Assembly: GCA_030550295.1 (NCBI GenBank)
Contig: JAUQPQ010000020.1
Location: forward strand, 1-21,017
Length of the DNA: 21,017 bases
Direction of reading: 5' to 3'
Source: Chloroflexota bacterium
GTDB taxonomy: Bacteria > Chloroflexota > Dehalococcoidia > SM23-28-2 > HRBIN24
The translations under genes and the position numbers were made by a program. The notes under the pieces are model-generated. The model was not told the DNA's origin. It did no database searches and was given only the letters and a program-made list of their open reading frames with translations. Positions 1-7,403 of this stretch are shown here, piece after piece (position 1 is the first letter of the stretch; each line of letters starts with the position of its first letter).

Positions 1-783
1 GAGTTTGTCCGTCTACGGGCCTTGGGCGATCTTTTATCCTTCGGCTGGTGTTTGCTATGGGGGAGGCGACGCTCCTTCGCCCGTGACGGCAAGCGGTTGA
101 TAGAGGTGAACCCTTTCCCGCGACGCATCGAGGGCCTGGAAAACGTGCCTGCGGAGGGCACCTTTGTAGCGGTGATGAACCACTACGACCGGGATGGGCT
201 CCACCCCTATCATTGCGCCATGATAGTAAGTGCTCTAGTGAAAGAGAGGCGGCCCGGGGCTTCCGAGATCCACTGGGCCTTCACCAGTGAGCTGCTGGGC
301 CGGCGTATTGGCCCCATCCCCATACCCCTGGGGCTCATTCGGTGGGTCTTCAGACGCATCGCCAGAGTATATGGCTTTGTGGTAATTCCAAGGCGGGAGG
401 AGCTAGTAGCCGCTAGGGCGGCAGCGATACGCACCTTCCTTGAGATGGCCAAAGAAGGGCCTGTAGGGCTGACCCCTGAGGCACAGGGATCGGGCAGGCT
501 GGTAGAGCCACCTGTGGGTAGCGGCCTATTCATGCTAGCCCTGGCGCGGCAGGGCCACCCCTTCTTGCCGATAGGCGTGTGGGAGGAGGGGGAGGTCCTC
601 CATATTAGGTTTGGGGCCCCTTTCATATTGGAGGTGGATAGCTCTTTGCCTCGGCAGGAGCAGGATCGGCTGGCGCGTGAGAAGGTGATGGTGGCGGTGG
701 GCAGGCTTTTGCCGGAGGAGTTTTGGGGCGTGTATTCTGAGGCTGTCCGGCGCAGCTTGGAGGCCTGGGCAGGGCCTAATTAG
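1..783 (+). CDS. PlsC-like phospholipid/glycerol acyltransferase (5' partial)
   Basis: A 1-acyl-glycerol-3-phosphate acyltransferase-type protein that would transfer an acyl group to a lysophospholipid or related acceptor at the inner membrane face. The motif block near residue 60 (MNHYDRDG) is a variant of the HX4D catalytic box, with the acidic residue at +4 rather than +5 from His. GLTPEAQGSG near residue 155 corresponds to the substrate-binding PEG block, and GPIPIP lies between them. The frame is open to base 1, so the start may be outside the window; TTG at 22 is the only in-window candidate near the end and gives 253 aa. It ends in TAG at 781-783, four bases before the next gene, so the two are probably co-transcribed. 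The family is fairly sure; the acceptor is unknown. Confidence 0.75.
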   Translation, partial: EFVRLRALGDLLSFGWCLLWGRRRSFARDGKRLIEVNPFPRRIEGLENVPAEGTFVAVMNHYDRDGLHPYHCAMIVSALVKERRPGASEIHWAFTSELLGRRIGPIPIPLGLIRWVFRRIARVYGFVVIPRREELVAARAAAIRTFLEMAKEGPVGLTPEAQGSGRLVEPPVGSGLFMLALARQGHPFLPIGVWEEGEVLHIRFGAPFILEVDSSLPRQEQDRLAREKVMVAVGRLLPEEFWGVYSEAVRRSLEAWAGPN

Positions 784-787
784 AAAG

Positions 788-1831
788 ATGGGTTTGGTGA
801 GGAGGCTCATATCCCTTGCACGTAATCCCTGGGTTTTTCAGGTAGTTACTACAGGGGGCTTTAGTGCACTGGTGGTCTGGCAATTCGATCTCTCCCAAGT
901 GGGGGAGTCTTTTCGGGATGCTAATTATATCTGGTCTGCCCTGGCCCTTGTCTTGTCAACTTCTACAAGGGTTATCGATACATGGCGGTGGCGCCTCTAC
1001 CTGCGCAAGGTGGGGCAGGTACCCTTGTGGGGACTTTTAGGGGCCTTCCTCATCGGGAACCTGGGCAATAACGTGCTGCCAATGCGGGCGGGGGATGTAG
1101 CCAAGATCCAAATTGTGGCCAACAGGTATGGGCTATCGAGGGCAGGTCTGGCCTCCTCCGTCTTCGTGGTGGAATCGGTGATGGATGGGATGACGTTCTT
1201 GATTTTGCTGCTGGTGGGGCTGGCCCTTATGGACATCGGCTTCATCCCTCCAGCCATGCTTTGGTCCTTGGGGATAATGGCAGGGGGTGGGTTTGTGGCC
1301 ACAGTGATTGCCAGCCATTTCTTACCCCGACGCATCCCTTCATGGTGGTGGCTGAAGCGGCTGCCCAAACCTGTCTTGGACGTGCTAGCAGAAGGATTGC
1401 CGCGCTTTTTGGACGGGATGGAGACGATGCGCGACATGTGGCTTCTCATTCAGGCGGTAGTCCTCAACTTTGCAGGCTGGTTCTCCCAGGTGGTGGTGTT
1501 TTGGGTTTTTGGCCTCGCCTTTGGCCTCGACCTGGGCCTGGACGCTTATATAGTGGTGATGGTAGCAGCTAACCTAGTGGCTGCTTTTCCCATTGCGTTC
1601 CAAAATCTGGGGCCCTATGAGCTGCTAATTGTGCAGGTGCTGGCGGCGTGGGATGTAGAAGAGGCTCGGGCCCTTGCCTACGCCGTGGGTACACATATGC
1701 TGACCAACCTTTGGGTGGTGGCTCTGGGGATAGGTGCATTGTGGGCGATGCGTGTTCGTCCGGGGGAGCTGTTCTCGATGGTGGGCCAGCGCAAGGCGAT
1801 AATAGGAGGCGAGGTCGGTGGCGCCTCCTAA
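788..1831 (+). CDS. UPF0104 / lysylphosphatidylglycerol-synthase-type integral membrane protein
   Basis: A 347-residue polytopic membrane protein of the flippase-like LPG-synthase transmembrane family (UPF0104). About seven to eight hydrophobic segments run through the chain. The family-typical early block FLIGNLGNNVLPMRAGD (residues about 86-102) is present, followed by VFVVESVMDG; the NVLP-x-R-x-G/D pattern is the recognisable signature. Family members carry, flip or modify lipids; this one has no soluble C-terminal aminoacyl-transferase domain, so a synthase role is unlikely and lipid or glycolipid export is a guess. It starts at ATG 788, four bases after the acyltransferase stop, and its last 14 bases overlap the next gene. 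The pairing with a PlsC-like enzyme suggests polar-lipid synthesis or export. Confidence 0.8.
   Translation: MGLVRRLISLARNPWVFQVVTTGGFSALVVWQFDLSQVGESFRDANYIWSALALVLSTSTRVIDTWRWRLYLRKVGQVPLWGLLGAFLIGNLGNNVLPMRAGDVAKIQIVANRYGLSRAGLASSVFVVESVMDGMTFLILLLVGLALMDIGFIPPAMLWSLGIMAGGGFVATVIASHFLPRRIPSWWWLKRLPKPVLDVLAEGLPRFLDGMETMRDMWLLIQAVVLNFAGWFSQVVVFWVFGLAFGLDLGLDAYIVVMVAANLVAAFPIAFQNLGPYELLIVQVLAAWDVEEARALAYAVGTHMLTNLWVVALGIGALWAMRVRPGELFSMVGQRKAIIGGEVGGAS
1804..1809 (+). promoter_or_regulatory. Ribosome binding site AGGAGG inside the upstream gene
   Basis: A perfect AGGAGG sits within the last codons of the membrane protein gene, 8 bases ahead of GTG 1818. It decides the start of the small downstream gene and implies translational coupling. 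Confidence 0.6.
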
Positions 1832-2126
1832 GGGGACGTTGGCGGTAATGGCCCTTCATCTCCGCTCTATGTGGGCTATGCCGTCTTTCTTTCTTCGGGT
1901 TAGAAGGATGGAGAGGATGTTGAAAGGAAGGGCAGGCGTGATGCGATATCATCGTTGGGTTTCTCGGCGTAGTCTCCTCCTGACAGTGTGGTGGGAGCGA
2001 AGGGAAGAGGCGGAGGCCTGGCTTGATGGCGCTGATGTGAAAGCCTTGCTAGGGCTTGCAGGGAAAGGTGTGGTAGCAGATGCTTGGGTGTCGCTATATG
2101 TGCCCTGGGGCCCTAGTGGGCCTTAG
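1818..2126 (+). CDS. Small hypothetical protein, possibly ABM/DUF3291-like alpha-beta barrel
   Basis: A 102-residue protein of unknown function. The start is GTG 1818, supported by AGGAGG 8 bases upstream; the gene overlaps the preceding stop by 14 bases, so it is probably translated by coupling. The pattern (a basic helix about residues 20-40 with FLRVRRMERML, then SLLLTVWWERREEAEAWL, then VVADAWVSLY) resembles small monooxygenase-like dimeric alpha-beta barrels, in which a Trp-rich strand is followed by a helix. That resemblance is by eye only. Its stop TAG (2124-2126) lies inside the last bases of the convergent protease gene. The ribosome site, coupling and operon position make it likely to be real; the function is not assigned. 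Confidence 0.55.
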   Translation: MAPPKGTLAVMALHLRSMWAMPSFFLRVRRMERMLKGRAGVMRYHRWVSRRSLLLTVWWERREEAEAWLDGADVKALLGLAGKGVVADAWVSLYVPWGPSGP

Positions 2127-4093
2127 GGAGGTTGGATCTGTACCTCCTGGCCCAGAACGGGGCAGCTGGTCGGGGTACCGGTAGGGAGCCCAGCGACATA
2201 GCGCAGGATCTGCAGAGCGTCTACGGCGCTCACATCACTGCTGCAGTCTATATCGCCCCACAGGAGCGTTAGCCCTAGCACCCTTTGCCCTAATAGAGGG
2301 CATTGCGGCACCCAAGGGCTATTGGGAAGTCCCACTACATGGCGTAGGAGCTTCAGGGCGTCTACGGCTGTCAGGGAATCATCGCAATCCACATCACCCC
2401 AAATAAGGGACAGGGGAGGACTTTGCCTGGGTGGCTCCCCCAGGTTTAGCCTTCCGGCGCCAAAGGAATTATCCTTGCCCAAAGGCCCAAGGTCTATCGC
2501 CCTGCCCTCAAGGAACTGGCGCACCTGTTGGGCTGTCCAGTCGGGATGGGCCTGAAGGACTAAGGCGGCTGCTCCTGCTACATGAGGCGCCGAGGCTGAG
2601 GTCCCATAGAAGCCGTGAACACCATAGGTAACGGTGGAGACGCCATCGGGGGCGACCAGGTCTGGCTTGAGACGTCCGTCCCATGAAGGGCCCTGGGAGC
2701 TGAAAGGTTCCAACTGGATGGGATTTGTGACCCTTACTGCCCCTACTGCCAAGGCAGTTGCTCTGTCTGCAGGGGCCACCAGGGAGCCTTCGGGCCTAAA
2801 GAATTCTAGCCTGCCTCCCCAGATGGTGAGTCCGAGGCGCCGGGGCTGGGCGGTGGGGCTCTTCTTTATGGCGATGTAGAGGGTGTTGTTGAGGCTGGGG
2901 ACGGGCTCTGATAGGTCCAGGACTTCTAGGGGGATAGAACTAGCGCTACAGTTCTGTGGGGCGTTCGAGGTGACAAGCTGGATTTCTCCAAAAGGGTCGA
3001 AATAGGCTGCATAGAGGTCATAATCGTTGCAGGAGCCTCCCCAAGGGTCGTCCCAGAAAAGGGTGACAGCTACGCAACCTACTCCCCCCGGCAGATATGC
3101 GGCGTTGATATAGGTGCCAGGCTGGAAGTCCAACCAGCCATCGGCATCGGCATCGGAGAACGTTCCCATCCAGTGGCTGCGGGCATTGTTACCGGCACTG
3201 TTCACCCAAAGGATGCCCTGTTGGGCTGCCCAGTCTACGCTCTCCCCCACCAGGTCCCTATAGCCGTTTAGGCGTGCTCCGGCCGGAGGGCTGGCTATGA
3301 AGCCGGCAGAAAGGTTTATCACCTGCACTCCTTGTTCTGCTAGCCACTGTACTGCCTTGGCGAACTCTACCTCGGTGTTGACCTGGGCGAAGTACAGTTG
3401 GGCAGCTGGGGCTACATCGTGGACGATTTCGGCTACTGCTACGCCGTGGCGACGACTTAGGGGGTCATCGCATACGCTAGGAGGGCGTGGGGTGGTGAAA
3501 TCGCGGAATATGGTGTTCTGGGGCAGCTCTATCCCCTTTAGTGTTTCCCAGTCGGCAAAGCTGTCGATAATCCCTATCTTGACGTTTGAGCCTGTGAAAC
3601 CTCTGCTGTGCCAGCTAGATGCGTCAATGAGGGCGATGCCTTCTGTCAGCACTCTATTAGGGGCTAGACGTGCTGGCGGCTGCAGGCGTGCGATGGTTCC
3701 CTGGTTGAGGAGGTCCATGATGGCTCTTAGGGGGACTAGGGCCTGGATATGGTCTCCACTTCGGATCTGGACTTCTCCCCCCACTTTTATCACCGCTGCC
3801 TTGGCCTGTTCTCCTTGGCCGGGCAGGGCTTCTATCTCCACCAGGACCAGTTCGCCATGCAAGTGGAGGCCCTGAGCATGGGCTCTAAACTGGGCAGCCC
3901 AGGGATCGGAGGTCCACGTTTGCCAGAGTTGGAAGAGGCTTGGGGCCAGGCCGGCGGGAGGCTTAGGGGACTGCAGTAGAGATGCGGTAAGGGATATAGG
4001 AGGGTAATCGGCCTTGGCTTCTGTCGGGGGCGAAGCAACAAGGACGAGGAGAATGGCGAGGAGGGGTAGAGCAATAACTCTGTTACCAGGCAT
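2123..4093 (-). CDS. Exported subtilisin-like serine protease (S8) with two C-terminal dockerin repeats
   Basis: A secreted S8 peptidase of 656 aa from ATG 4093. In-frame alternatives are ATG 4114 and TTG 4126; 4093 was chosen because it places a classical signal peptide (basic Arg5, hydrophobic LPLLAILLVLVA, cleavage near AKA-DY) at the very N-terminus, although no start has a strong ribosome site. Catalytic residues are visible: Asp177 in IGIIDS, His216 in RRHGVAVAE, oxyanion Asn302 in NSAGNN, and Ser499 in GTSASAPHVAG. Between Asn and Ser is an inserted beta-rich domain (about 305-440) with a DADADG calcium-loop motif at 313-322. Two dockerin-like repeats follow (about 565-590 and 612-636), each beginning WGD-[VI]-DC with spaced Asp residues; the second has Ser in place of one calcium Asp. 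It is convergent with the + strand cluster and overlaps its last gene by 4 bases. Confidence 0.88.
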   Translation of the reverse strand: MPGNRVIALPLLAILLVLVASPPTEAKADYPPISLTASLLQSPKPPAGLAPSLFQLWQTWTSDPWAAQFRAHAQGLHLHGELVLVEIEALPGQGEQAKAAVIKVGGEVQIRSGDHIQALVPLRAIMDLLNQGTIARLQPPARLAPNRVLTEGIALIDASSWHSRGFTGSNVKIGIIDSFADWETLKGIELPQNTIFRDFTTPRPPSVCDDPLSRRHGVAVAEIVHDVAPAAQLYFAQVNTEVEFAKAVQWLAEQGVQVINLSAGFIASPPAGARLNGYRDLVGESVDWAAQQGILWVNSAGNNARSHWMGTFSDADADGWLDFQPGTYINAAYLPGGVGCVAVTLFWDDPWGGSCNDYDLYAAYFDPFGEIQLVTSNAPQNCSASSIPLEVLDLSEPVPSLNNTLYIAIKKSPTAQPRRLGLTIWGGRLEFFRPEGSLVAPADRATALAVGAVRVTNPIQLEPFSSQGPSWDGRLKPDLVAPDGVSTVTYGVHGFYGTSASAPHVAGAAALVLQAHPDWTAQQVRQFLEGRAIDLGPLGKDNSFGAGRLNLGEPPRQSPPLSLIWGDVDCDDSLTAVDALKLLRHVVGLPNSPWVPQCPLLGQRVLGLTLLWGDIDCSSDVSAVDALQILRYVAGLPTGTPTSCPVLGQEVQIQPP

Positions 4094-4152
4094 GGTTGGG
4101 AGCTCTTGTGGCATTATTTGACCCAACCATCAAAGTCGTCAAACGATTTGCC

Positions 4153-4181
4153 TTGACGCGTGATAGGGGGGCATTTAGGTT
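4153..4181 (+). promoter_or_regulatory. Candidate promoter of tRNA-Pro
   Basis: TTGACG at 4153-4158 and TAGGTT at 4176-4181 are separated by 17 bases, and the tRNA begins 13 bases after the -10 box. The -35 is good; the -10 is weak. It lies between the divergent protease and tRNA genes. Confidence 0.35.
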
Positions 4182-4193
4182 AGTAGTTGGGGT

Positions 4194-4270
4194 CGGGGTG
4201 TAGCTCAGCCTGGTAGAGCACCTGGTTTGGGGCCAGGAGGCCGCCGGTTCAAATCCGGCCACCCCGACCA
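4194..4270 (+). tRNA. tRNA-Pro (anticodon TGG), CCA encoded
   Basis: A complete 77-base cloverleaf. The acceptor stem CGGGGTG (4194-4200) pairs with CACCCCG (4260-4266), followed by discriminator A and encoded CCA. The D stem is GCTC/GAGC. The anticodon stem CCTGG/CCAGG encloses the loop TTTGGGG, giving anticodon TGG at 4228-4230. The variable loop is AGGCC, and the T stem GCCGG/CCGGC encloses TTCAAAT. The CGGGGNG acceptor is typical of bacterial proline tRNA. It is encoded opposite to both flanking genes, 59 bases past the end of the long minus-strand operon. Confidence 0.97.
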
Positions 4271-4329
4271 GCGGCAGTCTTTATTGTTTGTGGGCATGTA
4301 TGTGGACCGAGACGCTGCCAGTAGACTTT

Positions 4330-5091
4330 TTAGGCCTTCATATAGAAGCCGCCGGATATGCAGATGACCTCCCCGGTTATATAGCTGGACTGGTCGCTAG
4401 CCAGGAACAAGGCCAGCTTGGCCACATCGGGGGGCTCACCTACCCGCTTTAAGGGGACTCGCTGGGCGAACCCTTCAAAAAAGTCTTTGGGGTATATCCG
4501 TTCCAGGAAGGGATTATATATGAGGCCCGGGGCGATGGCGTTGACCCGGATGCCGTACTTGCCCACTTCGGCGGCCACTGCCCTGGTAAATCCCATAACC
4601 CCGGCCTTGGCTGCGCAGTAGTGGGCCTCGCCCTCGTTAGAGCCCATCCAGCCGGCCACCGAGGCGAGGTTGACGATGGACCCCTGGCGTCGCTCGATCA
4701 TGTGGGGCAGGACGGCGCGGGTACACCTAAAGGTGCCGGTGAGGTTCACCCCTATGACTAGCTCCCAAGTCTCGTCGTCCATCTCCCAGACGGGGGAGAG
4801 GCGGTTGATGCCGGCGTTGTTCACCAAGATGTCTATGTGGCCATAGCGTTCCAACGTCTGAGCCACCATGTTCCGAACCTGTTCCTCGTTGCGCACGTCT
4901 ACCTCGAGGCCTAGGACGGTGCGGCCGTATTCGGCGCTCATGGCTTCCGCTGTCTCCTTGACCCGACGCGCGTGGGCGTCGGTCACTACCACCTCTGCTC
5001 CTTCGCGGGCGAACAGTCTGGCTATGGCTTGACCGATGCCGGCGCCGGCAGCGGCGGTGACTATGGCGACCTTGCCATCGAGAAGCCCCAT
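4330..5091 (-). CDS. SDR-family NAD(P)-dependent oxidoreductase (FabG-like)
   Basis: A classical short-chain dehydrogenase of 253 aa, last gene of the operon. The cofactor loop is TAAAGAGIG (12-20), one residue longer than the usual TGxxxGIG, with the first Gly replaced by Ala. NNAG is at 91-94, and the catalytic set Asn116, Ser144, Tyr158 (YCAAK) and Lys162 is complete. An acidic residue after beta-2 (Asp38 in VVVTDAH) suggests NAD rather than NADP. It starts at ATG 5091 with AGGAGGTG just upstream, 13 bases after the BadI-like gene. In this context it probably oxidises a hydroxyacyl-CoA intermediate alongside the other SDR of the operon; two SDRs together recall BbsC/BbsD, but here both have complete active sites. 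The substrate is inferred, not shown. Confidence 0.85.
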   Translation of the reverse strand: MGLLDGKVAIVTAAAGAGIGQAIARLFAREGAEVVVTDAHARRVKETAEAMSAEYGRTVLGLEVDVRNEEQVRNMVAQTLERYGHIDILVNNAGINRLSPVWEMDDETWELVIGVNLTGTFRCTRAVLPHMIERRQGSIVNLASVAGWMGSNEGEAHYCAAKAGVMGFTRAVAAEVGKYGIRVNAIAPGLIYNPFLERIYPKDFFEGFAQRVPLKRVGEPPDVAKLALFLASDQSSYITGEVICISGGFYMKA

Positions 5092-5104
5092 GACACACCT
5101 CCTG

Positions 5105-5932
5105 TTATTGGGCTGGCGGTGCGTATCTTCCTGGCAAGCGCGGGTAGCGGCGGAAGTCGGGCTGCCTTTTCTCTAGGAAGGCGTCCTTACCCTCATCGGC
5201 CTCCCCCGAGCGGAAGAAGTCAGGTGCGAACTCTTGCACCCAGTCGCGGCGGGAACGCTGTCTGAGGGGTTCGTAGAGGTCACGGAAGGAGGCCTTGAGG
5301 ATGCGGAGGCAACTAGGGCTCTTGGTCATGAGCTCTTCGCACCAGCGGTCCACCTCTTCGTCCAGCTTTTCGTGGGGGACTACGGAGTTGATCAGGCCTA
5401 TGCGGTACGCCTCTTGGGCGTCATACTGGCGGGTGAGCATCCAGATCTCCCTTGCCTTTTTGGCCCCTACTACCCAGGTGAGGTAGCTGACGATGTAGCC
5501 GGCGGCGGGGCTGCCCACCCTTGGCCCAATCTGGCCGAAGCGGGCGTGTTCGGCGCAGGCTATGGTGAAGTCGCAGAAGTAGGCTAAATGGTTGCCTCCC
5601 CCTACTGCATAACCGTCTACACGTGCGATGACAGGTTTCAGAATATTTTCAATGCCAGCATGGGGGTCGAACCTCTGGCGTCCCCACTCACCTTCTCTCT
5701 GGATCTGGGCGAGCCAGCGGACGTCTCCCCCGGCGCAAAAGGCGCGGCTTCCTGCTCCGGTGATGACTATTACTCCTATCTTGGGATCGTTGTTGGCGTC
5801 CTCCACTGCCTGGGCCATCTCCTCCAGGGTGTGTCCGGTGAAGGCGTTCATGGCCTGGGGGCGGTTGATGGTGATCCAGGCTGCTCCCGGCACCCGGTGG
5901 TGCTTTTGGTAGATGATGTCGGTGAATTCCAT
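5105..5932 (-). CDS. Crotonase-fold enzyme, BadI/MenB-like (ring-opening or ring-forming subfamily)
   Basis: A 275-aa enoyl-CoA hydratase-superfamily protein. Its closest resemblance by eye is to 2-ketocyclohexanecarboxyl-CoA hydrolase (BadI) and DHNA-CoA synthase (MenB): INRPQAMNAF, RAFCAGGD (63-70), PVIARVDGYAVGGGN (100-114), FGQIGPRVGS (132-141), VGAKKAREIW (155-164), QYDAQEA and a C-terminal FLEKRQPDFRRY. The oxyanion-hole blocks are intact. Oddity: the MenB/BadI SFDGGYG or SVDPGYG segment here reads SPAAGY, so the Asp after the conserved Ser141 is replaced by Ala143. A simple copy of MenB or BadI chemistry is therefore doubtful; hydrolase, hydratase or a related C-C reaction on a beta-keto or enoyl-CoA is possible. 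It lies 18 bases downstream of the second SDR, in the operon. Confidence 0.8.
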   Translation of the reverse strand: MEFTDIIYQKHHRVPGAAWITINRPQAMNAFTGHTLEEMAQAVEDANNDPKIGVIVITGAGSRAFCAGGDVRWLAQIQREGEWGRQRFDPHAGIENILKPVIARVDGYAVGGGNHLAYFCDFTIACAEHARFGQIGPRVGSPAAGYIVSYLTWVVGAKKAREIWMLTRQYDAQEAYRIGLINSVVPHEKLDEEVDRWCEELMTKSPSCLRILKASFRDLYEPLRQRSRRDWVQEFAPDFFRSGEADEGKDAFLEKRQPDFRRYPRLPGRYAPPAQ

Positions 5933-5950
5933 GGTCTCTAACCTCCCTTC

Positions 5951-6904
5951 CTATTGGGTGAGCCTTTGGCTGGCCGGTATGTTCTCCTCGGTTGGCGGGG
6001 CAGGGTTCCTAATACCCTGCATTAGGGACTCAGGTACCAGGCGTATCAGCTTGCCTAGGTCCCAGATGCCGTCAGTGACGATGGTGCGGTAGGGCATAGG
6101 CTCCTGCAAAAGGGACACTTCCCCTCCCGAGACGAAGAAGGTCTGGCCGTTGATGTTCCACGCGTATTCGGAGCAAAGGTACACCACCATGGGGGCCACG
6201 TGTTCGGGCGTGCGCTGCTGCAGCATCTCAGGATCGATGCGCCGGGGGGCCACGATGCCAGCCTGGGCCCGCCTTTGCAGGGCTTCTTGGGGTATAGTAG
6301 CCGTCATGCGGGTGACAGCTGCTGGGGCTACGGCGTTGCAGGTAACCCCATAACGGCCCATGTCTCTGGCCACTGCCTTGGTGAGGCCATAGACGCCGCC
6401 TTTAGCGGCGGCGTAGTTGGCCTGCCCTGAGGTGCCCCGAAGGCCGGCCATAGAGGTACAGTTTACTATTCGCCCGTAGCGCTGCTGGCGCATGAGGGGC
6501 GTGGCTGCCCTAATGGTGGCGAAGTACCCCTTTAGGTGGACGGCCATCACCGCATCCCACTCTTCCTCTGTCATGTTGAAGATCATGCGGTCGCGCAGGA
6601 TGCCTGCGGCATTGACTAGGATGTCGATGCGGCCGAAATGGTCTAAAGCCATCTGGATGACGGCCTGCCCTCCCTCCATGGAGGCGATGGGGTGGTAGTC
6701 TGCTACCGCCTCGCCTCCCTGTTGGCGGATGGTATCGACTACTTCATCGGCTGGGCCTTGGTCGAACCCGGTGCCATCTACGTTGACGCCTGGATCGTTG
6801 ACCACCACCCGCGCCCCTTCCCGGGCAAGGGCGATGGCGATAGCCCTGCCAATGCCTCGGCCCGCCCCCGTCACTACCGCAACCTTACCTTCCACGATGC
6901 CCAC
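5951..6904 (-). CDS. SDR oxidoreductase, (3R)-hydroxyacyl-CoA dehydrogenase (MFE-2 N-domain) type
   Basis: A 317-aa short-chain dehydrogenase starting at GTG 6904, chosen because AAGGAGGT lies 7 bases upstream. The motifs are TGAGRGIG (12-19), a long NDPGVNVDGTGFDQGPADEVV block after beta-2 that is characteristic of hydroxyacyl-CoA dehydrogenase domains of peroxisomal-type multifunctional enzyme 2, NAAG (98-101, with Ala for the second Asn of NNAG), AGILRDRMIFNMTEEEWD, and the catalytic Ser151, Tyr164 and Lys168 (YAAAK). A C-terminal extension of about 60 residues follows the SDR core. It would oxidise a 3-hydroxyacyl-CoA to 3-ketoacyl-CoA with NAD. Only 15 bases separate it from the FAS1-like dehydratase, which fits a hydration-oxidation pair. 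Confidence 0.85.
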   Translation of the reverse strand: MGIVEGKVAVVTGAGRGIGRAIAIALAREGARVVVNDPGVNVDGTGFDQGPADEVVDTIRQQGGEAVADYHPIASMEGGQAVIQMALDHFGRIDILVNAAGILRDRMIFNMTEEEWDAVMAVHLKGYFATIRAATPLMRQQRYGRIVNCTSMAGLRGTSGQANYAAAKGGVYGLTKAVARDMGRYGVTCNAVAPAAVTRMTATIPQEALQRRAQAGIVAPRRIDPEMLQQRTPEHVAPMVVYLCSEYAWNINGQTFFVSGGEVSLLQEPMPYRTIVTDGIWDLGKLIRLVPESLMQGIRNPAPPTEENIPASQRLTQ

Positions 6905-6911
6905 GGCCGAG

Positions 6912-6919
6912 ACCTCCTT
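6912..6919 (-). promoter_or_regulatory. Ribosome binding site AAGGAGGT deciding a GTG start
   Basis: AAGGAGGT on the minus strand, 7 bases before GTG 6904, immediately after the TAA of the upstream gene. It fixes the GTG as the start of the SDR. Confidence 0.65.
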
Positions 6920-7390
6920 TTAGTAGCGAATAAGGGTTGTCTGTTGTGTCGCTACTAGCCTTCCCTCGCTGTCCCTGAACTCCGTTTTCAAGACGATAAA
7001 GGCCATGGGGCCGGTGCGCCCAGGCCTCTCGTATATATCTTCGATGGACGTAGTGGCAGTAAGGACGTCGCCGGCACACACCTCGGCGAAGTACTCCATG
7101 ACGGTGCCCCCATTTAACCGCCGCTTAAGGGGCAGCTCTGGGAGGCGCAAGGGGTTAGCAGGGCGAGCAGCCGGGTTGTAGACAGGGGCCCCCAAGTACC
7201 CGAAAGGGGCCACTATATCCCGGTATCCCCTTCGCTGGGCCTCCTCCCTGTCGTAGAAGATGGGGTCAGTATAGCCCATGGTGCGGGCGAAGAGGCGGAC
7301 GCCTGAGGGATCTATTTCATAGGTGATGGGGTCAAAGCGCCGTCCTACCCATGCCTGTACCTCGTCGGTGATTATTTGGTGCTGAGTCAT
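6920..7390 (-). CDS. FAS1-like dehydratase / MaoC N-terminal domain protein
   Basis: A 156-aa hotdog-fold protein of the MaoC_dehydrat_N (FAS1-like dehydratase) kind. ATG 7390 was chosen over the longer open frame because AAGGAGGT lies 5 bases upstream and the extension would run inside the upstream thiolase gene. The block YTDPIFYDREEAQRRGYRDI (residues about 38-57) matches the region where catalytic MaoC hydratases have D-x-N-P-x-H, but the His is replaced (DPIFY) and the following HG is AP. So this is probably the non-catalytic or atypical half of an enoyl-CoA hydratase, of the type represented by ChsH1 in steroid side-chain degradation. No separate catalytic MaoC half is present in the window. 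It directly follows the thiolase-like and DUF35 genes. Confidence 0.75.
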   Translation of the reverse strand: MTQHQIITDEVQAWVGRRFDPITYEIDPSGVRLFARTMGYTDPIFYDREEAQRRGYRDIVAPFGYLGAPVYNPAARPANPLRLPELPLKRRLNGGTVMEYFAEVCAGDVLTATTSIEDIYERPGRTGPMAFIVLKTEFRDSEGRLVATQQTTLIRY

Positions 7391-7395
7391 CCGCC

Positions 7396-7403
7396 ACCTC
7401 CTT
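7396..7403 (-). promoter_or_regulatory. Ribosome binding site AAGGAGGT deciding the MaoC-like start
   Basis: A perfect AAGGAGGT on the minus strand overlapping the stop codon of the thiolase-like gene, 5 bases before ATG 7390. It sets the dehydratase start and shows why the upstream in-frame extension is not coding. Confidence 0.65.

Noticed and set aside
3139..3156. Three tandem copies of CATCGG
   Set aside because: This is the coding of the DADADG calcium-loop motif in the protease, not a separate DNA repeat.
4273..4313. Inverted repeat GGCAGTCT / AGACGCTGCC as an operon terminator
   Set aside because: The pairing is interrupted by a bulge, the loop is over 20 bases and no U-tract follows in the minus-strand direction.
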